Below are positions 9,264 to 20,000 of a stretch of 64,000 nt of DNA, one piece after another. Where the stretch lies: assembly GCA_902801465.1 (NCBI GenBank), contig CADCIH010000001.1, positions 186,001-250,000 of the forward strand, in the 5' to 3' direction. This stretch comes from an uncultured Bacteroidia bacterium. GTDB lineage: Bacteria; Bacteroidota; Bacteroidia; Bacteroidales; F082. The notes beneath the pieces were generated by a model that had not been told where the DNA came from, did not search any database, and saw only the letters and a list, made by a program, of their open reading frames with translations. How positions within the stretch are numbered: the first letter of the stretch is position 1; the number at the start of each line of letters is the position of its first letter. The position numbers were made by a program, and so were the translations under genes.

Positions 9264-10451
9264 ATGAAAATCAAAGCATTTTTGTTAATGGCCGTCATGG
9301 TCGTTTTGGGAGCAAAAACGTATGCCCAAAACCAGATTCTGGGTCAGTCCTTGAATCCTAATGTCATCACCACCGCAGTTCCTTTTGTGTCCATCTCACC
9401 TGATGCTCGAGGCGGTGCCATGGGTGATTGTGGTGTGGCTTCCGAAGCTGATGTCTATAGCATGCACTACAATCCGGCCAAATATTCATTCTTGAAGCAG
9501 AATATGAGTGTGGGTTTGGGTTACAGTCCTTGGCTGCGCAACCTGGTTCCCGACATGAACCTGGCTTATCTGGCCTTTGCCACCAAGTTGGATTCTGAGT
9601 CGGCATTGGCTGCCACTTTGCGTTACTTCAGCTGCGGTGAGATCACTTTCCGTGACAATGAGGGCAACTCGCTGGGCGACTATAAGCCTAACGAATGGGC
9701 TTTGGATGTGGCTTATTCGAGGATGCTGACCGAATACCTCTCTGGTGCCGTTGCTGGCCGTTTCATTTATTCGAACCTTACCCAGGGTCAAGGTGAAGGC
9801 TCTACTGTAGGTTGGTCGGTGGCCGCCGATGTGGCTGTCTATTACAAACGTCCTGTGGAGTGGTTCCGCGACATGGATGCCGACTTCTCATGGGGTGTGA
9901 GCATCAACAACATCGGCTCCAAGGTGAGCTACAACAACACCAGCGTTGAGAAGGACTTCATCCCGACCACTTTGCGTTTTGGTCCCAGCCTGCGTATGGA
10001 TATCGATGAGTACAACTCATTGGCCTTCATGGTGGACGTCACCAAGCTGTTGGTTCCCACTCCGCCTACCTACCGTAACGATTCCATCATCTATGGCATG
10101 TCGGACGACGTTTCAGTGCCTGTGGGTATGATCCAATCGTTCTACGACGCTCCTGGCTACTCTTTCAACGACCAGGGTGAGCGTGTGGGCAAGGGTCCCT
10201 TCTACGAAGAGCTTTGTGAATATAATATAGGTGTCGGTGCTGAGTATTGGTACAACAATGTTTTTGCTGTCCGTGCCGGTTATTTCAACGAGACCGCTCT
10301 GAAGGGCAATCGTAAGTATGTTACTTTGGGTGCCGCTTTGAAATACAATGTTTTCGGTCTTGACATCTCTTATCTCGTTCCTGTGAACGGCACTGTGGGT
10401 TCCAATCCTTTGGAGAACACACTGAGATTCAATCTCACTCTGGATCTTTAA
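9264..10451 (+). CDS. porV: Type IX secretion system outer membrane channel/shuttle protein PorV
   Basis: FadL-like outer-membrane beta-barrel (LptO/PG27 family) that works with PorU in the attachment complex and shuttles CTD cargo from the translocon. The protein is 395 aa with a signal peptide ending near KTYAQ. The hallmark N-terminal motif TAVPFVSISPDARGGAMGD follows, then YSMHYNPAKY and many alternating beta-strand segments, ending in a barrel-type C-terminus (LRFNLTLDL). It is the last gene of the plus-strand T9SS block and is followed by a strong terminator hairpin. Identification is secure from the SPDARGGAMG motif and the porU context. Confidence 0.95.
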   Translation: MKIKAFLLMAVMVVLGAKTYAQNQILGQSLNPNVITTAVPFVSISPDARGGAMGDCGVASEADVYSMHYNPAKYSFLKQNMSVGLGYSPWLRNLVPDMNLAYLAFATKLDSESALAATLRYFSCGEITFRDNEGNSLGDYKPNEWALDVAYSRMLTEYLSGAVAGRFIYSNLTQGQGEGSTVGWSVAADVAVYYKRPVEWFRDMDADFSWGVSINNIGSKVSYNNTSVEKDFIPTTLRFGPSLRMDIDEYNSLAFMVDVTKLLVPTPPTYRNDSIIYGMSDDVSVPVGMIQSFYDAPGYSFNDQGERVGKGPFYEELCEYNIGVGAEYWYNNVFAVRAGYFNETALKGNRKYVTLGAALKYNVFGLDISYLVPVNGTVGSNPLENTLRFNLTLDL

Positions 10452-10470
10452 TTTTCTTAGGCATATAAAA

Positions 10471-10503
10471 AAATCAGGCGGCCCGTTCGGGCCGCCTGAT
10501 TTT
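10471..10503. terminator. Bidirectional intrinsic terminator between porV and the C25 protease gene
   Basis: A perfect 14-bp stem (10471-10484 with 10489-10502) has a GTTC loop and a GC-rich core, and is flanked by A- and T-rich runs. It lies 20 nt after the porV stop and 21 nt after the stop of the convergent protease gene, so it can serve both transcripts. Confidence 0.9.
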
Positions 10504-10523
10504 GTTTTGTCTCAACCGTGATC

Positions 10524-13500
10524 TTACTTGATTACGTTGAGGTGCTTGGCGAAGCTGCCGTCGGTGGTGATGATCCTCACCAGGTAGCTGCCGGCCGGCA
10601 GGCTCTCGGTGTTGATGGTCACCTTGTCGGTGTCAGTTTCGGTGCTGTAAACCACTTGGCCGAGGGTGTTGAACACGGTCACGTGGGTCATGCCCAGGCA
10701 TTCGATGTTCACATTCCCGGTGGTCGGGTTGGGATAGATCTTGGCGTTGTTGGCCATCTCGTTCACGCTGGTGCTGTTCTTCACCACGATAGTCATGCTG
10801 CCGCTGCCGTTGTTGCACTGGCTCAACGGGGTGGCGGTGAGGGTGGCTTCACCCTTGAAGCTGTCGCTCCATTCGATGTCGATGGTCATGGCGTCTTCGT
10901 AGTCACCGACGATGTTACCAGCTTCTTCAGGTTCGAGGGTGTAGCTGACCAGAACCTCGTTGGCGATGGTGTAGGTGGTTGTCGGGGTGAGGCGCACGTC
11001 GAGTTCAGCATTGCCGCTGATTTCGGGAACGGCATCGAAGGGGATGACATTCATGAAGATGCTGAGGTCGAGAGTTGCTTCTAAGCTTTCGAGGCATCCA
11101 CTGGTCTCGGCGACGATACGGGTCAGGTGGAGTTCGGTGAACTCGGCGGGAGTCATTTCCAAGGTGTAGCTTGCTCCGGTGAAGGTGATTGGCTCAAAGC
11201 CTTCGCCCTCGATGGTGTAGGTCTGTACGGTGGGGTCGCCGCCAGTGGCCATGAATTCGACGCTGACAGTCTCTCCCTCGCAGATTTCGAAGGTGGTCTC
11301 GCTCACGGTGAGGTTGGGGGTCTCCAGGACCTTGATGTCCAGTGTCATGTCGGGATCGGTATCGCAGAAACCGTTGCTCAGGTTGTGGAAGGCAAAGCTG
11401 TAGTCGCCAGGTTCGAGTTCGGAGGTGTGGAGCATGAGAGGCTCACCCTCGATCAGACTGACGGTCTCTCCGTTGACTTCCATGGTCATCAGGCCATCGA
11501 CATAGCCTTCAAAAGAAGCGAAGTCAACAGCGAAGTCTTCTCCTTCGCTCACCATCAGTATGCAGTTTGGCAGGGGCATTGACATCATGGGCAATGGGTG
11601 CATGTCGAAGGCGTATTCGAACTCCACAGGGCCGCAGCCTTCCGAGATGGCGGTAGCCAACAGTGTCACGCTACCTGCTTCGATGTCTTCCAAGCTGGGA
11701 GTATAGGTCGTGGTGGTCTCATTGGCGTTCTCAAATACGCCGCTTCCGTTGGTGGTCCACTGGAACGAGGTGTAGTCGCCTTCGACCTCCACGGCGATGC
11801 CTTGAGGCTCTTCTACAGCGCAGTATTCCATGGGCAGCAGGGTCGGCGGGATGGAGATGATGACATTGTGGAAGTAGTTCACCATAATGTCATCGGTGAT
11901 GGTGTCGCCGTTGCCGCTGACGGTCATGGTGAGGGTCACGGAACCGTTGGCGATATCCTGCGGGCCGGCGAGATAAATGGCGTTGGCGATGGTGGCATCG
12001 TTGAAGGTGCCGTCGCCATCGGTGGTCCAAAGCAGGGTTTCGTAGTTGCTGGCATAGCCCAGGAGTTGTGCGGGCTCGTCTTCACAGGTCGAGATGTCGA
12101 TACCGGCATTGGCGGTCATGGATTCGTCATGAGGCAGTATGATGTAGTCGATCCAGCAGCAGTCTTGACCGCTGGCGACGCTGGTGTCTTTCTTATACTT
12201 CCATTGGAAGGTGTGGGTGCCTGCGGCTATTGGGTATTGCTTCTGTGTCCAGTTGATGTTGCCTGACCAGTTGGTTTTCTCCACGTTGTCGATATAGAAG
12301 TACAGCTTGTCGTAGTTGTTCTCCGACGACACCTTATAATAGAAGGAGAAGAGGAAATTTTCCGTTGCGGTGTAGGTCAGGGTGACTACGGTCTCAGAGT
12401 TGTCGCCGATGCTACCCGACTTCAGGCAGTAGTTGCCTTCATAGGGTTCTTCTGAGTCGAAGGTCCAAGGAGATGAAGAGTTGTTGGTCCACATGCTCGG
12501 GTCGAGGCTGGCTAACTCGAAGTCTTCCACGTTGAGGCCGATCTTGGAGGTGAACCGTCTGGTGGCGGTATAGGCGCCTGAGACGGCATCCAAGGTGTAT
12601 TCGACGGTGTTGTTCGACGGGGTGCCAGAGACGTAGATGGTGAATTCGACGTTCTCGGTGGCATCTGGGGCGATGGCATCAATGGTAACGGTAGGTTCGC
12701 CAACGATAATCATGTATTCGTTGCTCTCGAGAGTGGCGTTGACGGCGAGTGATTCGGCGTTGCCTTTGTTCTTGATGGGGAAGGTTAACTTGACGGTCTC
12801 ACCTGGGTCGAGGCGGTGGTTGCCGTTGCCGTTGATCTCCCGGATGGAAACCTCGCCAATCTCGAACTCAGGGGCGAAGGCTTTCAGTTTGATTTGGCTT
12901 TCGTAGGTGTCGTCGCCGCTGGTGATGGTGACGGTGAAGGGGATAACGGTCTTGTTAGGCACCTCGTCGGAGATGGTGAAGGCGAAGGCCTCGTTGAGGT
13001 CGAGGTTGCTTTCAGGGGCGATGGCCTCGAAGTCGACGGTACCGTTGGTGATGTTGACATATTCCGATTCAGAGGTCAGGGTGGCGCTGCCGGCGGGGGC
13101 TTGGTCGCTGCCCACGTTCTTCAGCACGATGTCGAGTCCGGCGTCTTCGCCGAAGTTGAGTTGAGTTGCCGAGAAGGAGAGGGCGTAATCATTGATGATG
13201 AGGTAGGGACCAGAAGCTGGTATGACCTCGATGTCGGCTTCGTAGCGGAGGTAGTTCTGTCCGGTGACGGTGAGTCTGAGAATGGTGGGAGGCACCTGTG
13301 AGGGAATCTCGATGTTCTGGACAGAGCCGGTGGCGGTGGCCACGGCGACGATTTCCATGTCTTCACCTTCACCCTTGGTCAAGGCGATGGTGGTTCCGGC
13401 GGGGGCGGTGACTTGGAAGGTGGTGATTCCGGCGAGTTGGACGCTCTGGTGGTTCACGGACATGGTCTGGGGGACCTGGGTGTAGATGCGCAAGAATGCG

Positions 13501-15407
13501 TCGCAGTGGGCGGTGAACATCTGATAGGTGATGTCCTTGCTATCCACGTTGTAAGGCCATGAGCTTTGGGCAAGGAAGTATTTGCCTGCGGCGTTGCCGA
13601 AGGCGGGCATCCAGTTGCCGGTGTTCACGCCAGCGGGTTGGAAGGGACCATAGTCGGGCATGAAGTCACCGTCGAAGAGGTCGTACACACCCCAAACGTA
13701 GGCGTCGTTCACAAACGAGTAGGAGACCTCGGTGGGGCAGAGGAGACCGACGGCGCCGGCGTTCTGACCGTTGTAGGTGCGGCGCATCCAGGCCTCGCAG
13801 AAGCATTCCTCGTTGAGGTTGAACTTGCCGGTGAGGCAGTTGATCGACATCACGAAGGGCAGCTTGCCCACGTTGTTCATTTGATAGACGTGGCTGTTGC
13901 GCACTGCGGGTTCGCCCCAGCCAGTCTCCAGGCCGTGGTCGCGGTGCTGTACCCAGAAGGTGCCGTTGTTGACGGCGGTGACCACCTGCTCAGGGGTGCC
14001 ACCAGTCCATCCACCAAGCTCAGATGGTGAGGCAGGGATGTAGTTTTGTCCATTGGGTCCGAAGTAGTCGACCACCATTGAAGTGTTTTGGTTCTCCGAC
14101 CAAACGGCGCCGGGGGTGCCTTGGTAAATGCAGTTGATGCGGTTTGTGTTGTAACCGTGATTACGCATGTAGCCACCGAACACTTCCGAACAGAGTTGGA
14201 ACCAACGTTCGGTCTGCCATCCCAAAGCGGTGACAGGGGCGTTGTAGAAGTTGGCTTCCATGTTCGGCATGGTCTCGTAGTCGATTTGCTTGCCAACAAA
14301 CACGGGCAGTTGTTCAGGGGTCTCGGCGATCAAGCGTGAGAAGATGATGTCGGGCAGATGGTCGTTGCCTTGTGCGTCAGCATATTGGTTGTCGGAGATG
14401 CAGCTGCCGTACGACGGGTGGCTGACGGTCTCGGCTGGGATATACTGGCCCATGTCGGTGCCATGGTCGCCCATCAGGCAAATGGCGACAGGAGCAATCT
14501 CCCAGGTCTGATAGGCATTGTGGAACCAGCTCTTCATGGCGCTGGTGGAGTTGGCGGGCATCTCGTCGAGTCGGTAGACCTCGGTGAGGATGCCTTGTTT
14601 CATGCGGAAGTCCTTCAGCTGTTGAGCGTAAGGAGCCCAAGCGTCGTTGTTGGGGGTGACGATGACGTACTCGGCACCCTCGGCACCGTCACGTAGCCAT
14701 TGCTGCATGCGGGCTTCGTAGTCGATCTTCGGAAGCTGGTCGTAGTTCATCAGCTCGGCGGCGAGGATGGGGTCCCAATAAGGGGAACGCAGACGGTCTT
14801 CTCCGAATTGACCGTTGCCGCCTTCATAGCTCAGGGCAAGCTCGATGTTGGTGTAAACCACCAGGTCCTTGGTCACAGGGTTGTACTGGAAAGGAGTGAT
14901 GGATACGGTGACGGCATCGACGCCGCGGATGTACGACTTGCTCACGAGGAAAGGATTCTCGGGATAGAAGGCGTTTCTCGAATAGACCTTCATGTCTTTC
15001 TTGTAATTCATGTCGGGCTCCTCGTTTTCATTCTGGATGCGAAGGGCGGGAGCGATGTTCACGTCATGGAGAACCTGAGTGTCGTAATGAACCACATTCA
15101 AGGTGGCCTTGGCTCCAGTGGGGATGGCCATCATGCGGCTCTCGGTAGGCAGGTTGGGGCTGCCGGCGGCATTGGGCAGAACGATGCCTTTGATCGAAAT
15201 CTCCGACATCTCTTCGCCACGGTAGTTCAGTTGGTCCATGGTGAACTGTCCCAGCTGGTAGCTGATGTGCATTCCATCGCGGGTCTTCTCAGTCAGAGAG
15301 AAACCCTGCTGTCCTTTGACAGGATAGGAATACGTCTGTGCCATAATCATTCCGGTGCTGAGCATCAGAACGGTTAAAGCAACGATTCTAGTAAAAAGAT
15401 GTTTCAT
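10524..15407 (-). CDS. Gingipain-like C25 cysteine protease with T9SS type A sorting domain
   Basis: Large (1627 aa) predicted secreted protease. Signal peptide 1-23; gingipain-type propeptide about 24-230; C25 catalytic domain about 245-640 with the dyad His491 (QHRDHGLETGW) and Cys524 (SINCLTGKFN), 33 residues apart as in gingipains. After that come Ig-like/CARDB-like repeats, a jelly-roll adhesin-type domain near 960-1100 (FDSEEPYEGNYCL), further Ig/PKD-like repeats, and a terminal sorting domain from about 1545 (KIYPNPTTGNV...LPAGSYLVRI). It is expected to be exported by the T9SS and processed by PorU. It is the last gene of a likely four-gene minus-strand cluster. Cleavage specificity cannot be told from the sequence. 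Confidence 0.9.
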   Translation of the reverse strand: MKHLFTRIVALTVLMLSTGMIMAQTYSYPVKGQQGFSLTEKTRDGMHISYQLGQFTMDQLNYRGEEMSEISIKGIVLPNAAGSPNLPTESRMMAIPTGAKATLNVVHYDTQVLHDVNIAPALRIQNENEEPDMNYKKDMKVYSRNAFYPENPFLVSKSYIRGVDAVTVSITPFQYNPVTKDLVVYTNIELALSYEGGNGQFGEDRLRSPYWDPILAAELMNYDQLPKIDYEARMQQWLRDGAEGAEYVIVTPNNDAWAPYAQQLKDFRMKQGILTEVYRLDEMPANSTSAMKSWFHNAYQTWEIAPVAICLMGDHGTDMGQYIPAETVSHPSYGSCISDNQYADAQGNDHLPDIIFSRLIAETPEQLPVFVGKQIDYETMPNMEANFYNAPVTALGWQTERWFQLCSEVFGGYMRNHGYNTNRINCIYQGTPGAVWSENQNTSMVVDYFGPNGQNYIPASPSELGGWTGGTPEQVVTAVNNGTFWVQHRDHGLETGWGEPAVRNSHVYQMNNVGKLPFVMSINCLTGKFNLNEECFCEAWMRRTYNGQNAGAVGLLCPTEVSYSFVNDAYVWGVYDLFDGDFMPDYGPFQPAGVNTGNWMPAFGNAAGKYFLAQSSWPYNVDSKDITYQMFTAHCDAFLRIYTQVPQTMSVNHQSVQLAGITTFQVTAPAGTTIALTKGEGEDMEIVAVATATGSVQNIEIPSQVPPTILRLTVTGQNYLRYEADIEVIPASGPYLIINDYALSFSATQLNFGEDAGLDIVLKNVGSDQAPAGSATLTSESEYVNITNGTVDFEAIAPESNLDLNEAFAFTISDEVPNKTVIPFTVTITSGDDTYESQIKLKAFAPEFEIGEVSIREINGNGNHRLDPGETVKLTFPIKNKGNAESLAVNATLESNEYMIIVGEPTVTIDAIAPDATENVEFTIYVSGTPSNNTVEYTLDAVSGAYTATRRFTSKIGLNVEDFELASLDPSMWTNNSSSPWTFDSEEPYEGNYCLKSGSIGDNSETVVTLTYTATENFLFSFYYKVSSENNYDKLYFYIDNVEKTNWSGNINWTQKQYPIAAGTHTFQWKYKKDTSVASGQDCCWIDYIILPHDESMTANAGIDISTCEDEPAQLLGYASNYETLLWTTDGDGTFNDATIANAIYLAGPQDIANGSVTLTMTVSGNGDTITDDIMVNYFHNVIISIPPTLLPMEYCAVEEPQGIAVEVEGDYTSFQWTTNGSGVFENANETTTTYTPSLEDIEAGSVTLLATAISEGCGPVEFEYAFDMHPLPMMSMPLPNCILMVSEGEDFAVDFASFEGYVDGLMTMEVNGETVSLIEGEPLMLHTSELEPGDYSFAFHNLSNGFCDTDPDMTLDIKVLETPNLTVSETTFEICEGETVSVEFMATGGDPTVQTYTIEGEGFEPITFTGASYTLEMTPAEFTELHLTRIVAETSGCLESLEATLDLSIFMNVIPFDAVPEISGNAELDVRLTPTTTYTIANEVLVSYTLEPEEAGNIVGDYEDAMTIDIEWSDSFKGEATLTATPLSQCNNGSGSMTIVVKNSTSVNEMANNAKIYPNPTTGNVNIECLGMTHVTVFNTLGQVVYSTETDTDKVTINTESLPAGSYLVRIITTDGSFAKHLNVIK

Positions 15408-15443
15408 AGCTTTGTTGATTAATTATAAAATATTCTTACTTCT

Positions 15444-15470
15444 GTCTTCTATTTTCTATTTTCTATTTAT
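15444..15470. repeat. Imperfect 7-nt tandem array spanning a stop codon
   Basis: On the minus strand, units such as AAAATAG, AAAATAG, AAGACAG and AAGTAAG follow one another. The TAG stop of the beta-barrel gene (15463-15465) sits in the first unit. One of five such arrays in this window. Confidence 0.7.
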
Positions 15471-16335
15471 ATATGTAACATGCATCATGAAGTCGTTTCT
15501 TGATGGGGAAGATGATGGTGAGGTTGGCCTCTACATCATGTGAGCGGATGGTGTGGGCGTTTTCTTTCAATACCAATTCGCCACTGGTTGGGTCTTGTTT
15601 CCAGATGAAGCCTTCCTCGGCGAGGTTTCGGAGACCATAGTTGGCGGCGATGTCGAACTTGATGATGATGGCTGAGGTCTCTGTGGGGATGCGAGCCATG
15701 AGGCCCACACCGGCGAGGGCGTTGACGCTCAGCAGTGGGCTGGTGTCGATGTTGGTGGCTATGGTTTCTTTGACGTCTCCGTAGGTGGTGATGGTGGTTT
15801 GGGTTGGAGGGTTCTCAAACAGGAATCCGCCGTCCCTGAGGGTGGCGTTGATGTGTAATGGGATATCGACCTGAGGGGCGATGAACACGTAGGGCACCAC
15901 TTTGTCGTCTTTGACGGCACCTTTGAAGTAATAGGTCAGAGGGGCGCGGACCGAGACCAGGTTATAACCGAAAAAATACTCTTTGTGATAGATGCCGTTT
16001 TCGGTAAAGGAGACTTGATAAGGCAGGTCATAATACATCTTGGTGCCTTTTTGTGAGAAGATTCCTTCGATGCCTATCGACAGTCTCGGGAAATAGCGTT
16101 CGGCAACGATGCCGATGTTGTATCCGATGTTGCCTGAATAAGCCACTTCGGTTAGTTCTGAGTCAGCCAGGACGCTCCAGGGGCAACCCAACTTCAGTCC
16201 GATGGTATAGTTGCTGAAGGCTAGGTTTGCTCCTTGTTTTTGCGACTTGAGAGGCTTTCGGAATTGTCCTTGTGCGCTCATGTTCAGCGAGAATGCGAGA
16301 AACAGGATGATGCTTATGACGATTGGCCGTTTCAT
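15463..16335 (-). CDS. Outer membrane beta-barrel protein (PorT-like, OMP_b-brl_2 family)
   Basis: 290 aa with a signal peptide (MKRPIVISIILFLAFSLNMSAQ) and a pattern of alternating aromatic/hydrophobic strands typical of small Bacteroidota beta-barrels: TIGLKLGCPWSVL, NIGYNIGIVAERYF, SIGIEGIFSQKGTKMYY, VSVRAPLTYYFKG, YVFIAPQVDIP. This resembles the PorT/OMP_b-brl_2 group, though I cannot say it is the T9SS component PorT itself. It lies 13 nt after the upstream lipoprotein gene and 55 nt before the protease gene. It may assist surface display of the neighbouring T9SS cargo, which is inference. Its last codons and stop are inside a heptanucleotide array. Confidence 0.75.
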   Translation of the reverse strand: MKRPIVISIILFLAFSLNMSAQGQFRKPLKSQKQGANLAFSNYTIGLKLGCPWSVLADSELTEVAYSGNIGYNIGIVAERYFPRLSIGIEGIFSQKGTKMYYDLPYQVSFTENGIYHKEYFFGYNLVSVRAPLTYYFKGAVKDDKVVPYVFIAPQVDIPLHINATLRDGGFLFENPPTQTTITTYGDVKETIATNIDTSPLLSVNALAGVGLMARIPTETSAIIIKFDIAANYGLRNLAEEGFIWKQDPTSGELVLKENAHTIRSHDVEANLTIIFPIKKRLHDACYIYK

Positions 16336-16348
16336 GCTTTTTGTCTAA

Positions 16349-17059
16349 TTATAAGTCGTTCCAACTGCATTTTGGGGCGAGACCGATGTGTGTTTTGATT
16401 TCCATCGTTCCTGGGGCGTATGCGTTGGTGGGTTGGCTTTCGTATTTCAATATTTTTTTCCCGAACTTGTAATCCTTGACGCCAATGAACTCGCCTGTGT
16501 TTTTGTCGAAGACCAGTGTGCCTGAGATGATCATGATGATGGTGGGGTCGCCGTTACCCAGTGTCTTGCCTTGGTAATAGGTGGTGAACAGGCTGTCGTG
16601 ACCGATCATGTAGGCTTTTTCGAGGTCGAGGAAATAGTAGTTGGCGTATGGGTCGCGGGTTTTCATCTCGTGTTTGAAGACACCTTGTTTCTTGTCGAAG
16701 AACAGGTGGACATTGATGGATGCGTCATAATCGGGTGGAGCGGCGTAGGAGGGGATGATGGCGTTGTTGTTGTAGGTGTCATAGATGAACCGGACGCAGG
16801 TGTCGTATTCCATGCCGTCCACCTTGAAGCAGATGCTGTCGTTCCAAGAGGGTGGGACTGGGCCGAAATGGATGTTTTCGATTCCGAAGAGTTCCACCAA
16901 GTCGTTGTTTTCCACTAGGGCACTGTTCACTTCAAACATGAACTCATCTTGGATGGGGTTGACATCATTTGGGTTGTTGAAGTCGAGGTCCATAGGCTTG
17001 CAGCCGAAGAGGCTGTATGCCAGGATGATGATGACGAGGAAGCGGAAGGTGTTTTTCAT
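16349..17059 (-). CDS. Predicted lipoprotein of unknown function
   Basis: 236 aa with a clear lipoprotein signal peptide and lipobox SLFG-C (Cys20), so it is predicted to be anchored in a membrane. The mature part is soluble, acidic and beta-rich, with no motif I recognise (FDKKQGVFKHEMKTRDPYANYYFLD; GEFIGVKDYKFGKK). It lies 10 nt after the PKD cargo gene and 13 nt before the beta-barrel gene, which suggests one transcription unit and a possible role in the same surface assembly. Confidence 0.75.
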   Translation of the reverse strand: MKNTFRFLVIIILAYSLFGCKPMDLDFNNPNDVNPIQDEFMFEVNSALVENNDLVELFGIENIHFGPVPPSWNDSICFKVDGMEYDTCVRFIYDTYNNNAIIPSYAAPPDYDASINVHLFFDKKQGVFKHEMKTRDPYANYYFLDLEKAYMIGHDSLFTTYYQGKTLGNGDPTIIMIISGTLVFDKNTGEFIGVKDYKFGKKILKYESQPTNAYAPGTMEIKTHIGLAPKCSWNDL

Positions 17060-17069
17060 ACTTTAGGTG

Positions 17070-20000
17070 TTAGTCAAAGATGACCACTTTCTTGGTCAGC
17101 TTGCCTTCATTGCTGCTGAATTGGAAGAAATAGACGCCATTGGAGAGGTGGCTCGATTGGTATTCGTGGGTTTGGTGTCCATAGCCGTTAAAGAGGTTGA
17201 ACTGGTCCACCAGTGTACCGGTGATGTTATAGACTTTCACATCGACATAGCCCATCATGTTGTCGAACGAAAGGGTCATGGTGCCATCGTTGGGGTTGGG
17301 GAAGATGTCTGCTTCGCACAGGGAGGTGTTCTCGCTGATGTCGAAATAGCCGCAGTGGATCCATTTCGAGTGGGTGAACTCGCCGCATTCGCATAGGCCG
17401 GAGCTTCGGGTGTGGGCTCGGAGTTCGATGGAGTCGCGTTCGAAGGTGTAGATGTAGAGTTGGCATTTGTCGCCGTTGTCATAGGGGACGAGGTCCCATT
17501 TGTTGAAAGGCTCTCCGTTGGGGTAGTAGAGGCCCCATTCGGTTTCATGGGTGGATTGGGGATGGGTCTCGATCCAATAGCGTTCAATGGTGTATTGGAA
17601 TTCGGAGCCGCCCACGACCCAGGGGTTGCCTTCCACGCGTTCGAAGTCGGGGGTATAGTCGAGTTGCAGGTGCATGACGACGGTTGAGTCGCAGCCTTGG
17701 TAGGTCGGGATGACCTTGGGGTAGTCGCCTGGTTCAGTGAGGGTGTATGCTTCGTCGTTCCAGCCAAAGTTCCAAACGTATTGGTCGCATTGGTTCAGTA
17801 TGGTGACTTCGCTGTTGTTTGATTTGTTGACGGTGAGGTTGAGCACGTAGGTGCTGTCGCAGTCGAATCCGGTACCTCCTGTTCCAGGGAAGGTCTTCAC
17901 GATATGGTGGTCGGTGCTTGTGTAGTTGCTGCCTGGGACCACGGGCCATTGGTAGGCGTCGCAAACGGTCACCGTGTCTGACTGGTAGAACTCCTGGTGG
18001 AACTTCAGGTTGAGTCGGTATTTGATGTCGCATCCGCCCTGTGGGTCGGGGAGGATGATCTCGTCTTGTGTGTCTTCGGTATAGGTCAAGCCTGTCTTGT
18101 CCCAGTAATAGTAAGGCGTCTCGTCGTAGGGGACGCAGATGCGGGGTTCTTCTTTTGGTGGCATCTGGTACGGACCCACGGAGAGTTCGAGTTTCTCCAC
18201 CAGCAGGCAGCCGTGGCTGTCAATGGTGTCGAAGTAGGCGACATCGCCGTCCTGGTTGTATTCAACACCGTGGAAGTTGTAGGTCTGCGAGGTGCAGATG
18301 GTCGGGTCGACGATGATGGTGTCATTAGGCTGATACACATGGAGCTCAAGCCAGACGATACTGTCGCATCCGTGGACGGTATGAAGGTTTTCATGGTAAG
18401 TGCCCGCGGTGTTATAATAGTGTCCGTGGAAGTTGTAGCTGGTTCCAGGGCAGATATATTCGGTGGTGGTATGGGCGTAGGGGTAATCCTCGTAATGGTG
18501 CAGATGCAGGGTGATGACTTTCTCGCAGCCCTGTGCGGTGGTGGTGTAGTAGGGATAATCACCTTCGTCGCTGTAGTCTTCACCATAGAAGGTAAATGAC
18601 TCGCCAGGGCAAATCCATTGTTCCATCTCTTCGAATTCTGGCTGATGGACGGTGACGGTGGTTTGGACATCCTGGGAGCTTAGGCCGTCGCTCACGTGGC
18701 AGGTGTAGGTGGTGGTGGTCGCAGGAGTGGCCATGGGGTTAGCGATGTTGGGGTCGCTCAGGCCGATGGTGGGGGACCATGAGTAGGAATAGGCGTTGGC
18801 ATTGCCTCCAACCGCTTGGGCGTTCAGTTGTGAGCTTTCACCTTGGCAGATGCTGTTGGGTGAGGCACTGGCTGTGGCGGTCATGTTGGAGCCTTCCACG
18901 AGGACGCTGACTTGGTCGGTGCTGCTGCATCCGCCTTCTGGGTGTGTGACGGTGAGTGTGAAGGTGGTGCTCTGTTGCAGGGGCACCGTAGCGGTGTTTT
19001 GTGCGTTGGGGTTCACCACTTTGTTTGCGGGTTCCCAGTGGTAGTTGAAGGTGCCGGGTTGGCCTGCGGCGCCGTGAAGTTGTGCGACGCCATCGTAGAT
19101 GACGGTCTGGTCTTCACCGGCGTTAGCGGTAGGAACGGCATAAACGTTGACGTTTTGGGTCTTCTGGGCGGTGCAGCTTCCACCTGTTGAGACGGTGAGC
19201 GTGACGGGGTAGCTACCAGGGTTGGCGTAGGTATGGCTGACGTTTTGTCCTGTGCCCGTTTGTCCGTCACCGAAGTTCCATTGGTAGCTGCGTATCTGTT
19301 GTCCGCTGGGGTTGGTGGTGGAGGTGCTGGTGAACTGGGTGGGGCTGCCTTGGCAGACGGTGGTGTAGTTGAAGTTGGCAATGGCCTGGGCGTTGACCTG
19401 TACATTGGTGGTGGCACTGTTGGATTGGTTGCCCACGTGGATGGTGCAGGTGTATTGGCCGCTCATGGCCATGGTGCAGTTAGGTCTCGTGACAGTTTGT
19501 CCCGTGGCTGTCCAACCGCCAGGACCCGACCAGTTGTAGGTGGCACCGCTTTGGGCATTGCCGGTAAGTGTGATGGTCTCACCTACGCAGTAGGGGCCGC
19601 CGTTTTCGACCAAGGGAGGCAGAATGCTGCAGTCGGTGGTGCCGCTACCTGCGGTCTTGCTAAAGGAGATGTTGCAGGCCGCATTGGAATAGTTGGTGAT
19701 GACCAGGATATAGTATTGACCGGTTTGTGCCGATGAGGGTATTTGGCAATTCTCTGTTGATGCCAGGCTGTAACTGCATGAAACTACCTTTGGGGTAGTG
19801 AGTCCGTAGGGACAAGGGGATACCGGGTCGTCGAAAGGTCCCCAGCAGCAGAAGTCGATGTCATGGCTAGGGGTACTGTACATGTGAATTGTCATCGCTC
19901 CTGGATTGGCGATTCGCATGTAGTACCAAGCGGGATTAGGCGTGGAGTGGAGGCAGTCGTAGTTTGGCCCCGATTCTCCGCTGCCGGCGTTTACGCCAGC

